Positions 13,906 through 21,166 of a DNA stretch of 23,014 nucleotides are shown piece after piece. Under the pieces are notes generated by a model that saw only the letters and a list, made by a program, of their open reading frames with translations, was not told the origin of the DNA and ran no database searches. A program made the position numbers and the translations under genes. Origin of the DNA: DASVLX01 sp035552275 (GTDB lineage: Bacteria; Actinomycetota; Actinomycetes; Mycobacteriales; Pseudonocardiaceae); NCBI GenBank assembly GCA_035552275.1, contig DASZLR010000041.1, positions 1 through 23,014 on the forward strand. The letters run 5' to 3'. How positions within the stretch are numbered: position 1 is the first letter of the stretch; each line of letters opens with the position of its first letter.

Positions 13906-14744
13906 CGCTGCTCCCAGCCGGGGTCGCCGGGCAGCACGACGCGCACCGCGTCGTCCTCACGGACCAGCTTGGGCTCGATTTTGTCGACCGAGCGCGGCGC
14001 GGCCATCGCCTCGGCGACCGAGCCGAACTCGGCGAGGTCGGTCAGCGTGATCCAGGTCGGCGGCAGCAACGCGGTTCGGCCCGCCTGCCAGGCGGTGAGC
14101 GCGTCGGCCGGCCGGACCCAGGCCGCGTGATCGGCTTCGGTCGTGTGGCCGTCGGCGTGCTGCCCGGCCGGCAGCTCGGCGAGGAAGAACCGGGCGTCGT
14201 AGCGACGCGGTTCACCCACCGGGGTGACCCAGCTCGCCCATGGCCGAAGCAGGTCGGCGCGGACCGTCAGGCGGGCTTCGGTGATGAACTCGGCCAGCGA
14301 CAGCCGTCGATCGACCAGGGCCTGCCGGGCGGCCGCGAACGGTGCGGTGTCCGCCACGACGCCCGCGTCCTGTCCATCCCGTTGAGTGCTGCCGGCGAGC
14401 AGCACGCCGGACTCCTCGAACGTCTCCCGGATGGCGGCACAGACCAGTGCGCGAGCCAACTCCGGCGAGCAGTCGAACCACTTCGCCCATTTCACTGGCG
14501 GCGGCCCGGACCAGGCCAGTGAGACGTCCGCGTCGCGCGGGTCCACCCCACCACCGGGGAAGACCGTCATGCCGGCCGCGAAGGCCATCGCGCCGACCCG
14601 GCGCAACAGGAAGACCTCTGGGCCGCGCGGGCTGTCCCGCAGCAGCACGACGGTCGCCGCGTCTCGCGGCGTGACCGGGCGGTCCGGCGGCACATCCGGC
14701 ACCATCCCGGTCGGCAAGGTCAACTCCTTCGGCAGCTCCCGCAC
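13902..14744 (-). CDS. Nudix hydrolase, NUDT19-like, with a split Nudix box
   Basis: A protein of 280 residues. AAGMTVFPGGGVDPRDAD (57-74) is the first half of the Nudix box and AIRETFEESGVLL (104-116) the second, with metal ligands E107, E110 and E111. About 40 residues lie between GG and RE instead of about 15. Such an insertion is known from NUDT19/RP2-type proteins, some of which hydrolyse CoA derivatives. The start is set at GTG 14744 because a TAGGCT box ends 7 bases upstream, predicting a leaderless mRNA; an open frame continues to 14912 without support. It is first in a two-gene operon with the MBL hydrolase. Confidence 0.85.
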   Translation of the reverse strand: MRELPKELTLPTGMVPDVPPDRPVTPRDAATVVLLRDSPRGPEVFLLRRVGAMAFAAGMTVFPGGGVDPRDADVSLAWSGPPPVKWAKWFDCSPELARALVCAAIRETFEESGVLLAGSTQRDGQDAGVVADTAPFAAARQALVDRRLSLAEFITEARLTVRADLLRPWASWVTPVGEPRRYDARFFLAELPAGQHADGHTTEADHAAWVRPADALTAWQAGRTALLPPTWITLTDLAEFGSVAEAMAAPRSVDKIEPKLVREDDAVRVVLPGDPGWEQR

Positions 14745-14751
14745 GTTCGCG

Positions 14752-14757
14752 AGCCTA
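14752..14757 (-). promoter_or_regulatory. -10-like box of the Nudix-MBL operon
   Basis: TAGGCT on the minus strand lies 7 bases before the GTG start. The same hexamer precedes the first ArsA-like gene at nearly the same distance. Confidence 0.5.
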
Positions 14758-14833
14758 AGCCCCGATCCGCCGGTCCAACACCACTCCCGACGCGTGGACG
14801 GCGCTACCACAACCGCTGTCGGACCGTCGCGTT

Positions 14834-14864
14834 CCATCCACAGCCACCGAAGCCATCCACAGCC
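14834..14864. repeat. Two CCATCCACAGCC repeats, weakly DnaA-box-like
   Basis: CCATCCACAGCC occurs at 14834-14845 and 14853-14864, 19 bp apart. The ATCCACA core equals the right seven bases of the DnaA box TTATCCACA, but the first two bases do not fit. The 237-bp gap 14745-14981 otherwise holds the Nudix promoter and a GC-rich hairpin. Confidence 0.4.
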
Positions 14865-14916
14865 CCACACAATCCCATTCCCCGCCCTGACCAGCCCCGA
14901 TAGACTGGCCACGGGG

Positions 14917-14936
14917 CCGCCCCCTTGGGAGGGCGG
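14917..14936 (-). terminator. GC-rich hairpin after the long Pro/Gln-rich gene
   Basis: CCGCCC (14917-14922) pairs with GGGCGG (14931-14936). It lies 45 bases beyond the stop of the minus-strand gene at 14982. There is no T-tract. Confidence 0.45.
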
Positions 14937-14981
14937 GGGGAGCGCTGGGCCGGTTTGCGGATGTCGGGCCTGGCGGCGAGC

Positions 14982-16961
14982 TCAGGACTTGTGGCCGTAG
15001 GGCGGGACGCCGTTCACCGGGGTTGGCTCGCCAGCGGCCGGGGCGGGCTGCCAGTGGCCGGTCGCGGCGGTTTCCGGGCGAGCGCCGCCGAGCGCGGGGT
15101 TGGCGAACGGGCTTTGCCGGTTGGCCGACTTGTCCACCTGCCAACCACCCTGCCCAGCCGAGCCATCCTGATTCGGCGCCTGACCGCCCTGCTCCCGCTT
15201 GGCGAGTTCCTCGTGCAACTGGCGCAACAGATCTCGCTCGCGCTGGCTGAGATCCTCGTCGGCCGATGATCCCGACGGCTTCAATCCGCCGGCCGGGTCG
15301 GCTGAAGCCGAAGCGGGCGTAGGGGTAGCCGGCGGTTTGCGTGCGGCGAGCGGCGGCGTCGGGGATTGCTGCTGCGCCGACGACGGGCCGGCCTGGCTGT
15401 CGGACGAGGCGGACGGTTTGCCGGCCGGCGGCGATGCCGTCGGCTGCTGCGGCGAACGGTTCGAGTCGGGGGTCAGGTCACGCGACGGCTGCCGATGACC
15501 GGTCGTGGTGCCGGGGGCGGGCGCCTTGGGTTCGTTTGGTGGCACCAAGTTCGGCGGCACCGCGGTCGGCAAGCCCCGGCCCGCCGATTCCGGTTCCCGC
15601 GCGGCCGGGCGATCGCCGCCGGACACCGGCGAAGTGTTCGGACGGGTGCGCTCGGCCGACCGGCCCTGCTGCGCTGGCTGGCTTTGCTGGCCTGGCTGAT
15701 TTTGCTGGCTCTGCTGGGCTTGTTGGGCGGGCTGACCCTGCTGGTCCGCGCGGGTCCGCTGCTCGGGCTGGCCGTTCGGCCCATTCGGCACTGACTGTCC
15801 GTTGGGCACTGACTGTCCATTCGACACTGACTGTCCGTTGGGGACCGACTGTCCATTGGAGACTGGCTGGCTCGGCTCACCGCCCTGCGGTTCGGCCGGG
15901 TTGGCTCCAGCGATCCGCTCCTGCCAACGTCCCGAGGCCGACCCGACCGCCGGACGACGATCCGGCGCGGCGTGCGCGGAGCGTCGCCGGGTGGACGTCA
16001 CCGACCGGGGAGCCGGCGGTTCCAGCTGATCGGACAGCGGCGTTTCGGACTGCGGCGTTTCGGACTGCGGTGATGCCATCGGCTGCGGCGACGTTGTTCC
16101 GGACGGCGACGGTGTTGCGGACTGGGCCGGAGTCCCGGACCGCGTCGGCGGTTCGGGCGAGGCCACTGCCGGCGATGGTGCGACAGTCGGCGCGGGCGGC
16201 GCGGACGCGACCGGCGGGCGGGGGTCCGCCGGCGCGACAACAGGAGCCGGTGCAGCGGTGGACTCCGCAGCGGTGGACGCCGACGAAGCGGACACCGACG
16301 GCGCAGGCGTCGACGGCGCGGACGGCCTCGGCTCGGACCCGCCAGCACCGACCACCCGGCGGGCCACGGCCAGCGCCGCGCGGTGGTACTCGCCATGGTC
16401 GGCATCGGTCGACAGCACCTCGACGGCGGCGCTCATGCCAACCCGCCGCAGCGCCTGCTCCACCCGGTACGCGGTCGACGGCGCGAAGCCGTCGGCGCCG
16501 GTCTCGATCAGGACCAGTCGCTGCGGCACCGGTCCGGACGTCGCGCCGGCCGGCGTGGTCCGCCACACGCAGAACACCGAGCGGATGTCGGGCAGCACGC
16601 CCAGCACCCGGTCAATCGCCTCCAGCACGCCGATGTCCGGACGCAGGTCATCCCCCGCTCCGGAGGTGAACCGGTGCCGCGGCCGAGGCCCGTCCTCGCG
16701 CACCACCAGCCGATCGGCCAGCGCCGACGGACAGCGCACCGCGTCGATCAGGTCGCGCAGCCGGTCCCGTTCGGCACCGCTCACCGGCACCCGGCCGGCG
16801 ACCAGCGTGCCGGCCACCAACTCGATCGCCCGGTCCAGCTCCGCGACCGCGAGCAGTTCCCGGGCATCGGTCAGGGCATCGTCGTCGATTCTGCCGGCCA
16901 AGCCCAACAGGAACTCGTGCACCCTGGCGGGAAGCGAGATCCGGTCCGACACGTCAGTCAC
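14982..16961 (-). CDS. Unknown protein: folded N-domain plus very long Pro/Gln/Asn-rich tail
   Basis: A protein of 659 residues that I do not recognise. Residues 1-207 look folded and match the whole of the upstream 202-residue protein: HEFLLGLAGRIDDDAL, VFCVWR, QRLVLIETG and GEYHRAALAVARR have counterparts there in the same order. The second half of this domain (about 110-205) is loosely like SseB C-terminal domains (tentative). Residues 208-565 are low-complexity: Ala/Pro/Ser first, then hexapeptides of the NGQSVP type, a Gln-rich stretch and Pro/Ser runs. A short charged helix follows, LSQRERDLLRQLHEELAKRE (about 571-590), then a Gly/Pro tail. No signal peptide or membrane segment is seen, so it is probably cytoplasmic. 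The start is GTG 16961 with AAGGAG upstream, 17 bases after the partner's stop. Confidence 0.75.
   Translation of the reverse strand: MTDVSDRISLPARVHEFLLGLAGRIDDDALTDARELLAVAELDRAIELVAGTLVAGRVPVSGAERDRLRDLIDAVRCPSALADRLVVREDGPRPRHRFTSGAGDDLRPDIGVLEAIDRVLGVLPDIRSVFCVWRTTPAGATSGPVPQRLVLIETGADGFAPSTAYRVEQALRRVGMSAAVEVLSTDADHGEYHRAALAVARRVVGAGGSEPRPSAPSTPAPSVSASSASTAAESTAAPAPVVAPADPRPPVASAPPAPTVAPSPAVASPEPPTRSGTPAQSATPSPSGTTSPQPMASPQSETPQSETPLSDQLEPPAPRSVTSTRRRSAHAAPDRRPAVGSASGRWQERIAGANPAEPQGGEPSQPVSNGQSVPNGQSVSNGQSVPNGQSVPNGPNGQPEQRTRADQQGQPAQQAQQSQQNQPGQQSQPAQQGRSAERTRPNTSPVSGGDRPAAREPESAGRGLPTAVPPNLVPPNEPKAPAPGTTTGHRQPSRDLTPDSNRSPQQPTASPPAGKPSASSDSQAGPSSAQQQSPTPPLAARKPPATPTPASASADPAGGLKPSGSSADEDLSQRERDLLRQLHEELAKREQGGQAPNQDGSAGQGGWQVDKSANRQSPFANPALGGARPETAATGHWQPAPAAGEPTPVNGVPPYGHKS
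15787..15858 (-). repeat. 18-bp tandem repeat, four units, inside the Pro/Gln-rich gene
   Basis: Units begin at 15787, 15805, 15823 and 15841, with the shared core CTGACTGTCC (CCGACTGTCC in the last). On the coding strand they give NGQSVP/NGQSVS hexapeptides. A decayed fifth unit continues to about 15870. The unit length keeps the reading frame. Confidence 0.85.
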
Positions 16962-16978
16962 CCTCGTCTCCTTACGTG

Positions 16979-17587
16979 TCAACGATTCGCGGGAGCCCCG
17001 CCCGTGCACAACAGTTCGCTGGCCGACAGCGCCGCCCGGTGATACGCCGGCAGCTCGATGTCCGGCGGCAGCACCTCGACGCACGGGTCGTGCTCGCCCA
17101 GCGCCCGCTGCACTCGCTGGAGTTCGCCGGTCAGCCTGACCGCGCCGGTCGAGGCGTCGACCAGCAGAACCCGCCGGGCCGCTGGGCCGCCGCGATACCG
17201 ACGCCAGCAGGCGCGGACCGCACCGACGTCGGACCGGCCGTGCAGCACGGCGCTGAGCAGCACCGAATGCGAATCACCCAAACCGGTGCGCACCGGCGAC
17301 TCGGGCGAGAAGGCGTACTCCGGCTCCGGGGCCTGATCAAGCTCTCGGATCGAGCTGATCAGCCCGACATCCGCGCCGTGCGGGCGCAGCGCGCCGTCCA
17401 GCAGCCGGACTTCCTCGGTGGTCAGGCCAATCCGCTCGCGCAGCAAGGTCAGCGGCACCGTGTGGCTCAACTCGGGCAGCGCGCCCGCCGCCAGCCAGTC
17501 CCGGAACCGCCACAACAGGCGGTCGGACAGCCGCCCGGCAAGCCGGAGCAGCAACTGATGGCAGGCCGACTCGGCAGCCTCCCCCAT
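16979..17587 (-). CDS. Unknown 202-residue protein, paralogue of the downstream N-domain
   Basis: A protein of 202 residues that I do not recognise. It aligns along its length with residues 1-207 of the next gene: CHQLLLRLAGRLSDRLL with HEFLLGLAGRIDDDAL, VRACWR with VFCVWR, RRVLLVDASTG with QRLVLIETGAD, and PAYHRAALSASELL with GEYHRAALAVARRV. The two probably arose by tandem duplication and may pair with each other. The C-terminal half could be an SseB-C-like alpha/beta domain, a tentative reading. Four cysteines (two near the ends) show no metal motif. No membrane segment is seen. The start ATG 17587 has GAGGGACGG upstream, but at long spacing. It lies 106 bp after ridA. Confidence 0.72.
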   Translation of the reverse strand: MGEAAESACHQLLLRLAGRLSDRLLWRFRDWLAAGALPELSHTVPLTLLRERIGLTTEEVRLLDGALRPHGADVGLISSIRELDQAPEPEYAFSPESPVRTGLGDSHSVLLSAVLHGRSDVGAVRACWRRYRGGPAARRVLLVDASTGAVRLTGELQRVQRALGEHDPCVEVLPPDIELPAYHRAALSASELLCTGGAPANR

Positions 17588-17693
17588 GTGCGATCACCGT
17601 CCCTCGGATGGGTGACCCGAGTGTGCCACGGTGACCGGTTGTGTAGACACCGAACCCGCATTGTCGCCATGCGTAACCGGACTGGGTGAGGTG

Positions 17694-18149
17694 TCACGCG
17701 ATCTCGACGACGAGTTCCACTTCGACCGGAGCGCCCAGCGGAAGTTCGGCCACCCCCACCGCGGACCGGGCGTGCCCGCCGGCCGCGCCGAAAACCTCAC
17801 CCAGCAGCTCGGACGCGCCGTTGATCACGCCTGGCTGTCCGGTGAAGCCGTCAGCCGAGGCGACGAAACCGACGACCTTCACCACCCGCACCACCGAGTC
17901 GACGCCGACCAGCCCGTGCACGGCGGCCAGTGCGTTGAGCGCGCAGGCGCGGGCGTGTCCCCTGGCGTCCTCGGGCGTGACCTCCGCGCCGACCTTCCCG
18001 ACGGCGGCCAGCTCGCCGGCCACGAACGGCAGTTGGCCGGAGGTGAAGACGAGATTGCCGCTGCGCACCGCCGGCACGTAGGCCCCGGCCGGCGCGGCCA
18101 CCGGCGGCAACTCGATGCCCAGTTCGGCCAATCGATCCTGTGCGGACAT
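17694..18149 (-). CDS. RidA/YjgF family protein
   Basis: A protein of 151 residues of the RidA family, the Rv3678c-like subgroup by position. RidA proteins hydrolyse reactive enamines and imines released by PLP enzymes. Visible features: the N-terminal SAQDRLAELGIELPP, the strand VRSGNLVFTSGQLPF, an ALAAVHGLVGVDSVVRVVKVVGFV helix-strand, and the C-terminal HARSAVGVAELPLGAPVEVELVVEI. In the last motif the Arg corresponds to the substrate-binding arginine of E. coli RidA. The subgroup carries an insertion and is longer than the 128-residue E. coli protein. The start at ATG 18149 is chosen by family length, with GGAGAGG 9 bases upstream; ATG 18170 would add seven residues. It follows DUF4177 by 29 bp. 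Confidence 0.92.
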   Translation of the reverse strand: MSAQDRLAELGIELPPVAAPAGAYVPAVRSGNLVFTSGQLPFVAGELAAVGKVGAEVTPEDARGHARACALNALAAVHGLVGVDSVVRVVKVVGFVASADGFTGQPGVINGASELLGEVFGAAGGHARSAVGVAELPLGAPVEVELVVEIA

Positions 18150-18178
18150 CCCCGTTGGCCTCTCCGTCATCCCGGACG

Positions 18179-18334
18179 TCACTGCTTCGGACGCTTGAAG
18201 TACGCCACCAACTGCTCGCCGGTGGGTCCGGGGAGCACCGTCACGAGCTCCCAGCCGTCCTCGCCCCACTGGTCGAGGATCTGCTTCGTGGCGTGTACCA
18301 GCAGCGGAATGGTCGCGTACTCCCACTTGGTCAT
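18179..18334 (-). CDS. DUF4177 small protein
   Basis: A protein of 51 residues. MTKWEYATIPLLVH starts with the typical W-E-Y-x-x-x-P strand. QILDQWGEDGWELVTVLPG carries the DUF4177 signature of an N-x-x-G-x-x-GWELV type, and VAYFKRPK closes the domain. The function of DUF4177 is unknown. It lies upstream of ridA, as Rv3678A does in M. tuberculosis. A TACGCT box ends 8 bases before the ATG, so the transcript is probably leaderless or nearly so. It is likely the first gene of a run with ridA and possibly the two paralogous unknown genes. It is divergent from the ArsA-like genes. Confidence 0.9.
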   Translation of the reverse strand: MTKWEYATIPLLVHATKQILDQWGEDGWELVTVLPGPTGEQLVAYFKRPKQ

Positions 18335-18342
18335 GACCCGGA

Positions 18343-18348
18343 AGCGTA
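18343..18348 (-). promoter_or_regulatory. -10-like box of the DUF4177-ridA operon
   Basis: TACGCT on the minus strand, 8 bases before the ATG of DUF4177. It fits TANNNT; no clear -35 is seen in the 94-bp divergent gap. Confidence 0.45.
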
Positions 18349-18416
18349 GTGCGCCGCGCCCCTCGCCCCGGCCGCCGGGCGTGACCTCTGCGGGGGGCAG
18401 CGCGGATTCCGGTGTT

Positions 18417-18422
18417 TAGGCT
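18417..18422 (+). promoter_or_regulatory. -10-like box of the ArsA-like operon
   Basis: TAGGCT, 6 bases before the GTG start at 18429, predicts a leaderless transcript. No good -35 lies at normal distance. Confidence 0.5.
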
Positions 18423-18428
18423 GATTGG

Positions 18429-19463
18429 GTGACGGCAGTCGAGTCGATCAAGCCCGGGTGGACCGATGAGCTGACCCGTGCCCGGCTGCACGTGGTGACC
18501 GGCAAGGGCGGGACCGGCAAGACCACGGTCGCCGCCGCGCTCGCTCTGGCGCTGGCCCAGCGGCGTGGCAGCCGGGTGCTGCTGATCGAGATCGAGGGCC
18601 GGCAGGGCATCGCCCAGCTGTTCGACCGGCCGCCGCTGCCCTACTCCGAGGAACGCATCGCCAGCACCGCGGCCGGCGGCGAGGTGTACGCGCTGGCGAT
18701 CGACGCCGAAGCGGCGCTGCTGGAGTACTTCGAGATGTTCTACAACCTCGGGTTCGCCGCCCGGACGCTGCGCCGGATGGGCGCCATCGAGTTCGCCACC
18801 ACCCTGGCGCCCGGCCTGCGGGACGTGCTGTTCACCGGCAAGATCAAAGAGTGCGTCGGCCGGACCGACGAGCGCGGCCGGCACCGTTACGACGCCGTCG
18901 TGCTGGACGCCCCGCCGACCGGCCGAATCGTCAAGTTCCTGGACGTCACCCGGGCCATGGTCGATCTGGCCAAGGTCGGCCCGATCAAGGGACAGAGCGA
19001 GGGCGTCGCCCGACTGCTGCACTCCGGTGACACCGCCGTGCACCTGGTCACTCTGTTGGAGGAACTGCCGGTGCGGGAGACGCTGGACGCGGTCGCCGAG
19101 CTGGACGCCGCCGAACTGCGGCCGGGCGCGGTGTTCGTGAACCGGACCCGGCCACCCCGGCTGCCCGCCGAACTGGTCGACCGCACGGCCGACGGCGATA
19201 TCGACGGTATCGAGGCAGCCGATGGCGCTGGGGTGCGCGGACAACTGCGCTCGGCCGGCCTCACGCTGTCCGACGAGCTGTTCGAGGACCTGGTCTCCGA
19301 GACGGTCGAGCACGCGCAGCGGATGCGGGCCGAGGCTCGCGCCGCCGAGGATCTGGACCACGCCGACCTGCCCACCGCCCGGCTGCCCGAGCTGGCCGAC
19401 GGAGTGGACGTCGGCGCGCTCTACGAACTGGCCGAGGCTCTGGCCGACCAGGGGGTCCAGTGA
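18429..19463 (+). CDS. ArsA/Get3-like ATPase, first of pair (Rv3679-like)
   Basis: A P-loop ATPase of 344 residues in the ArsA/GET3 family. TGKGGTGKTT (24-33) is a deviant Walker A with the signature lysine K26 and K31. VVLDAPPTGRIVKFLDV is the A-loop/switch region, and DAPPTGR follows the D-x-P-P-T pattern of the family. No arsenite-binding cysteine pair is seen and no other arsenic-resistance gene is nearby, so arsenic export is unlikely. In M. tuberculosis the equivalent pair Rv3679/Rv3680 forms an interacting complex linked to glycerol and nitric-oxide tolerance (BagA/BagB, from memory). It overlaps the second ATPase gene by 4 bp (GTGA), which fits equal production of two partners. Confidence 0.92.
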   Translation: MTAVESIKPGWTDELTRARLHVVTGKGGTGKTTVAAALALALAQRRGSRVLLIEIEGRQGIAQLFDRPPLPYSEERIASTAAGGEVYALAIDAEAALLEYFEMFYNLGFAARTLRRMGAIEFATTLAPGLRDVLFTGKIKECVGRTDERGRHRYDAVVLDAPPTGRIVKFLDVTRAMVDLAKVGPIKGQSEGVARLLHSGDTAVHLVTLLEELPVRETLDAVAELDAAELRPGAVFVNRTRPPRLPAELVDRTADGDIDGIEAADGAGVRGQLRSAGLTLSDELFEDLVSETVEHAQRMRAEARAAEDLDHADLPTARLPELADGVDVGALYELAEALADQGVQ

Positions 19464-20647
19464 CTGCCCCGACGACCCAGCCACAGACACCCGATCGGGT
19501 GAACATCGACGCCCTGCTCGATGACCCGGACACCAGGGTGATCGTCTGCTGCGGCTCTGGCGGGGTCGGCAAGACCACCACCGCCGCCGCGCTGGCCACC
19601 CGGGCCGCCGAGCGCGGCCGCCGAGCGGTGGTGCTGACCATCGACCCCGCCCGCCGGCTGGCCCAGTCATTGGGCCTGCGGGAACTGGGCAACGAGCCCA
19701 GGGTGGTGCAGGTTCCCGGATTCGAGCCCAAGGGCGAGCTGTCGGCGATGATGCTGGACATGCGCCGCACCTTCGATGACATGGTGCTGGCGCACGCCGG
19801 CGCGGAGCGTGCCGACCAGATCCTGGCGAACCCCTTCTACCGCACCATCTCCACGTCTTTCTCCGGCACGCAGGAGTACATGGCGATGGAGAAGCTGGGT
19901 CAGCTCGCCGCCACCGGCAACTGGGACCTGATCGTGGTGGACACCCCGCCCAGCCGGTCCGCGCTGGACTTCCTGGACGCGCCGCAGCGACTGTCCACTG
20001 TGCTCGACGGCCGGCTGATCCGGATGCTGTCCGCCCCGGCGCGGGCCGGCGGCCTGGGCATCCGCAAGATCGTCGGCGCCGGGTTCGGGCTGTTCACCAA
20101 GGCCGTGTCGACCATCATCGGCGGCCAGCTGCTCACCGACGCGTCAGCGTTCGTGCAGGCCTTCGACAGCATGTTCGGCGGCTTCCGGGAGCGCGCGAGC
20201 AAGACGTACACGCTGCTGCGCTCGCCGGGCACCGCGTTCCTGGTGATCGCCACGCCCGAGCCGGACGCGCTGCGCGAGGCGTCCTACTTCGTGGAGCGCC
20301 TGGAGAACGACGGCATGCCGCTGGCCGGGCTGGTGGTCAACCGCACCCATCCGGTGCTGGCCGGGCTGCCGGCCAGCCGCGCACTGGCCGCGGCCGACCA
20401 ACTCATCGAGGGCAACGAGGCCAGTTCGGACAGCGCCGACCGGGCCGATAGCGGCCAGCGGGCGCTGGCCGCGGCCATGCTGCGGCTGCACGCCGACCGG
20501 GTGGCCGTGGCGAGCCGGGAGAAGCGATTGCTCGCCCGGTTCACCAGGGCACACCCGGACGTCGCGCTGGTCGGCGTGCCAGCACTGGCTACCGACGTGC
20601 ACGACCTGGACGGACTGCGCGAGGTGGGCAGCCGGTTGTCCGGCTGA
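19460..20647 (+). CDS. ArsA/Get3-like ATPase, second of pair (Rv3680-like)
   Basis: A protein of 395 residues. CCGSGGVGKTTTAAALA (30-46) is the P-loop: K38 is present, but the signature lysine of the deviant Walker A is replaced by S33. WDLIVVDTPPSRSALDFLDAPQRL carries the D-x-P-P-S switch. Further on lie MLSAPARAGGLGIRKIVG, a hydrophobic segment (about 205-225) and LVVNRTHPVL, the purine-contact region. Because the signature lysine works across the dimer, the pair may form a heterodimer with unequal active sites; M. tuberculosis Rv3680 appears to share this change (from memory). The gene starts inside the stop of the first ATPase gene and ends 8 bases before the convergent whiB gene. Confidence 0.92.
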   Translation: MTAPTTQPQTPDRVNIDALLDDPDTRVIVCCGSGGVGKTTTAAALATRAAERGRRAVVLTIDPARRLAQSLGLRELGNEPRVVQVPGFEPKGELSAMMLDMRRTFDDMVLAHAGAERADQILANPFYRTISTSFSGTQEYMAMEKLGQLAATGNWDLIVVDTPPSRSALDFLDAPQRLSTVLDGRLIRMLSAPARAGGLGIRKIVGAGFGLFTKAVSTIIGGQLLTDASAFVQAFDSMFGGFRERASKTYTLLRSPGTAFLVIATPEPDALREASYFVERLENDGMPLAGLVVNRTHPVLAGLPASRALAAADQLIEGNEASSDSADRADSGQRALAAAMLRLHADRVAVASREKRLLARFTRAHPDVALVGVPALATDVHDLDGLREVGSRLSG

Positions 20648-20655
20648 GCGCCGAG

Positions 20656-20982
20656 CTACCCGGCCCGCAGCTCCGCCAACGCGTCGTCGTCCTCGGTGTC
20701 CGAGGTGTTGTGCCGGCGGCGCGCGGCGTCCAGCAGGCTCCGCCAGGACAGCACGTCGGGCCGCCGGCGCAGCAACGCGCGGCGTTCCCGCTCCGTCATC
20801 CCGCCCCAGACCCCGAACTCGATGCGCTTGTCCAACGCCTCGGCCAGACACTCGGTCCGCACCGGGCACGACATGCAGACGATCTTCGCCTTGCGCTGAT
20901 CGGCTCCCTTGACGAACAGCCTGTCCGGGTCGACGTCCCGACACGACGCCCGCACCCGCCAGTTCAACTGTTGGAGAATCAT
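20656..20982 (-). CDS. whiB4: WhiB-family iron-sulfur regulator (WhiB4-like)
   Basis: A protein of 108 residues. Four cysteines C14, C36, C39 and C45 (C-x21-C-x2-C-x5-C) bind the [4Fe-4S] cluster. GVWGG (57-61) is the family turn, and TERERRALLRRRP forms the basic DNA-binding end. It matches whiB4 (Rv3681c), a redox-responsive regulator, by position beside ponA2 and the ArsA-like pair. A C-terminal acidic stretch, DTEDDD, is poorly conserved in the family. The start is ATG 20982, with GGGGGAAG directly upstream. A TAGGAG box ends 10 bases before the ATG, so the leader is short. The frame stays open to 21183 but has no conserved residues there. It is divergent from the penicillin-binding protein gene. 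Confidence 0.93.
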   Translation of the reverse strand: MILQQLNWRVRASCRDVDPDRLFVKGADQRKAKIVCMSCPVRTECLAEALDKRIEFGVWGGMTERERRALLRRRPDVLSWRSLLDAARRRHNTSDTEDDDALAELRAG

Positions 20983-21046
20983 CTTCCCCCAGCTCCTAGC
21001 GTCATCACGACTCAATCCACTACCCCTCGTAGCGGATCGACCAAGC

Positions 21047-21061
21047 AGCCACCTGGTGGCT
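21047..21061. promoter_or_regulatory. 15-bp palindrome between whiB4 and the PBP gene
   Basis: AGCCACC-T-GGTGGCT is a perfect dyad. An outer CAAGC (21042-21046) / GCTTG (21059-21063) overlaps it. It lies in the 218-bp divergent gap 20983-21200 and is a candidate operator for either gene. Confidence 0.45.
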
Positions 21062-21166
21062 TGCGTATTGGCTTCTGTCGTGAGACGTTGACGGAGGTTA
21101 TCGACAGCCGGTTCCACTGCCAACCGAGTGATACCGAGCTGTGACCAAATGGGGGGACTTTCGCTG

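Noticed and set aside
15787..15858. CRISPR-like array
   Set aside because: The units are 18 bp, directly adjacent without spacers, and in frame with a coding sequence.
15341..16669. Plus-strand open frame within the Pro/Gln-rich gene
   Set aside because: The minus strand has a ribosome binding site, a folded N-domain with a paralogue and family-like codon use; the plus frame is compositional.
17588..17693. Possible Crp site GTGAGGTGTCAC near 17686-17697
   Set aside because: The half-sites are only 4 bp apart instead of 6 and the site overlaps the ridA stop codon.
18429..20647. Arsenic resistance operon
   Set aside because: The ATPases lack the arsenite-binding cysteines and no arsB, arsC or arsR is present.
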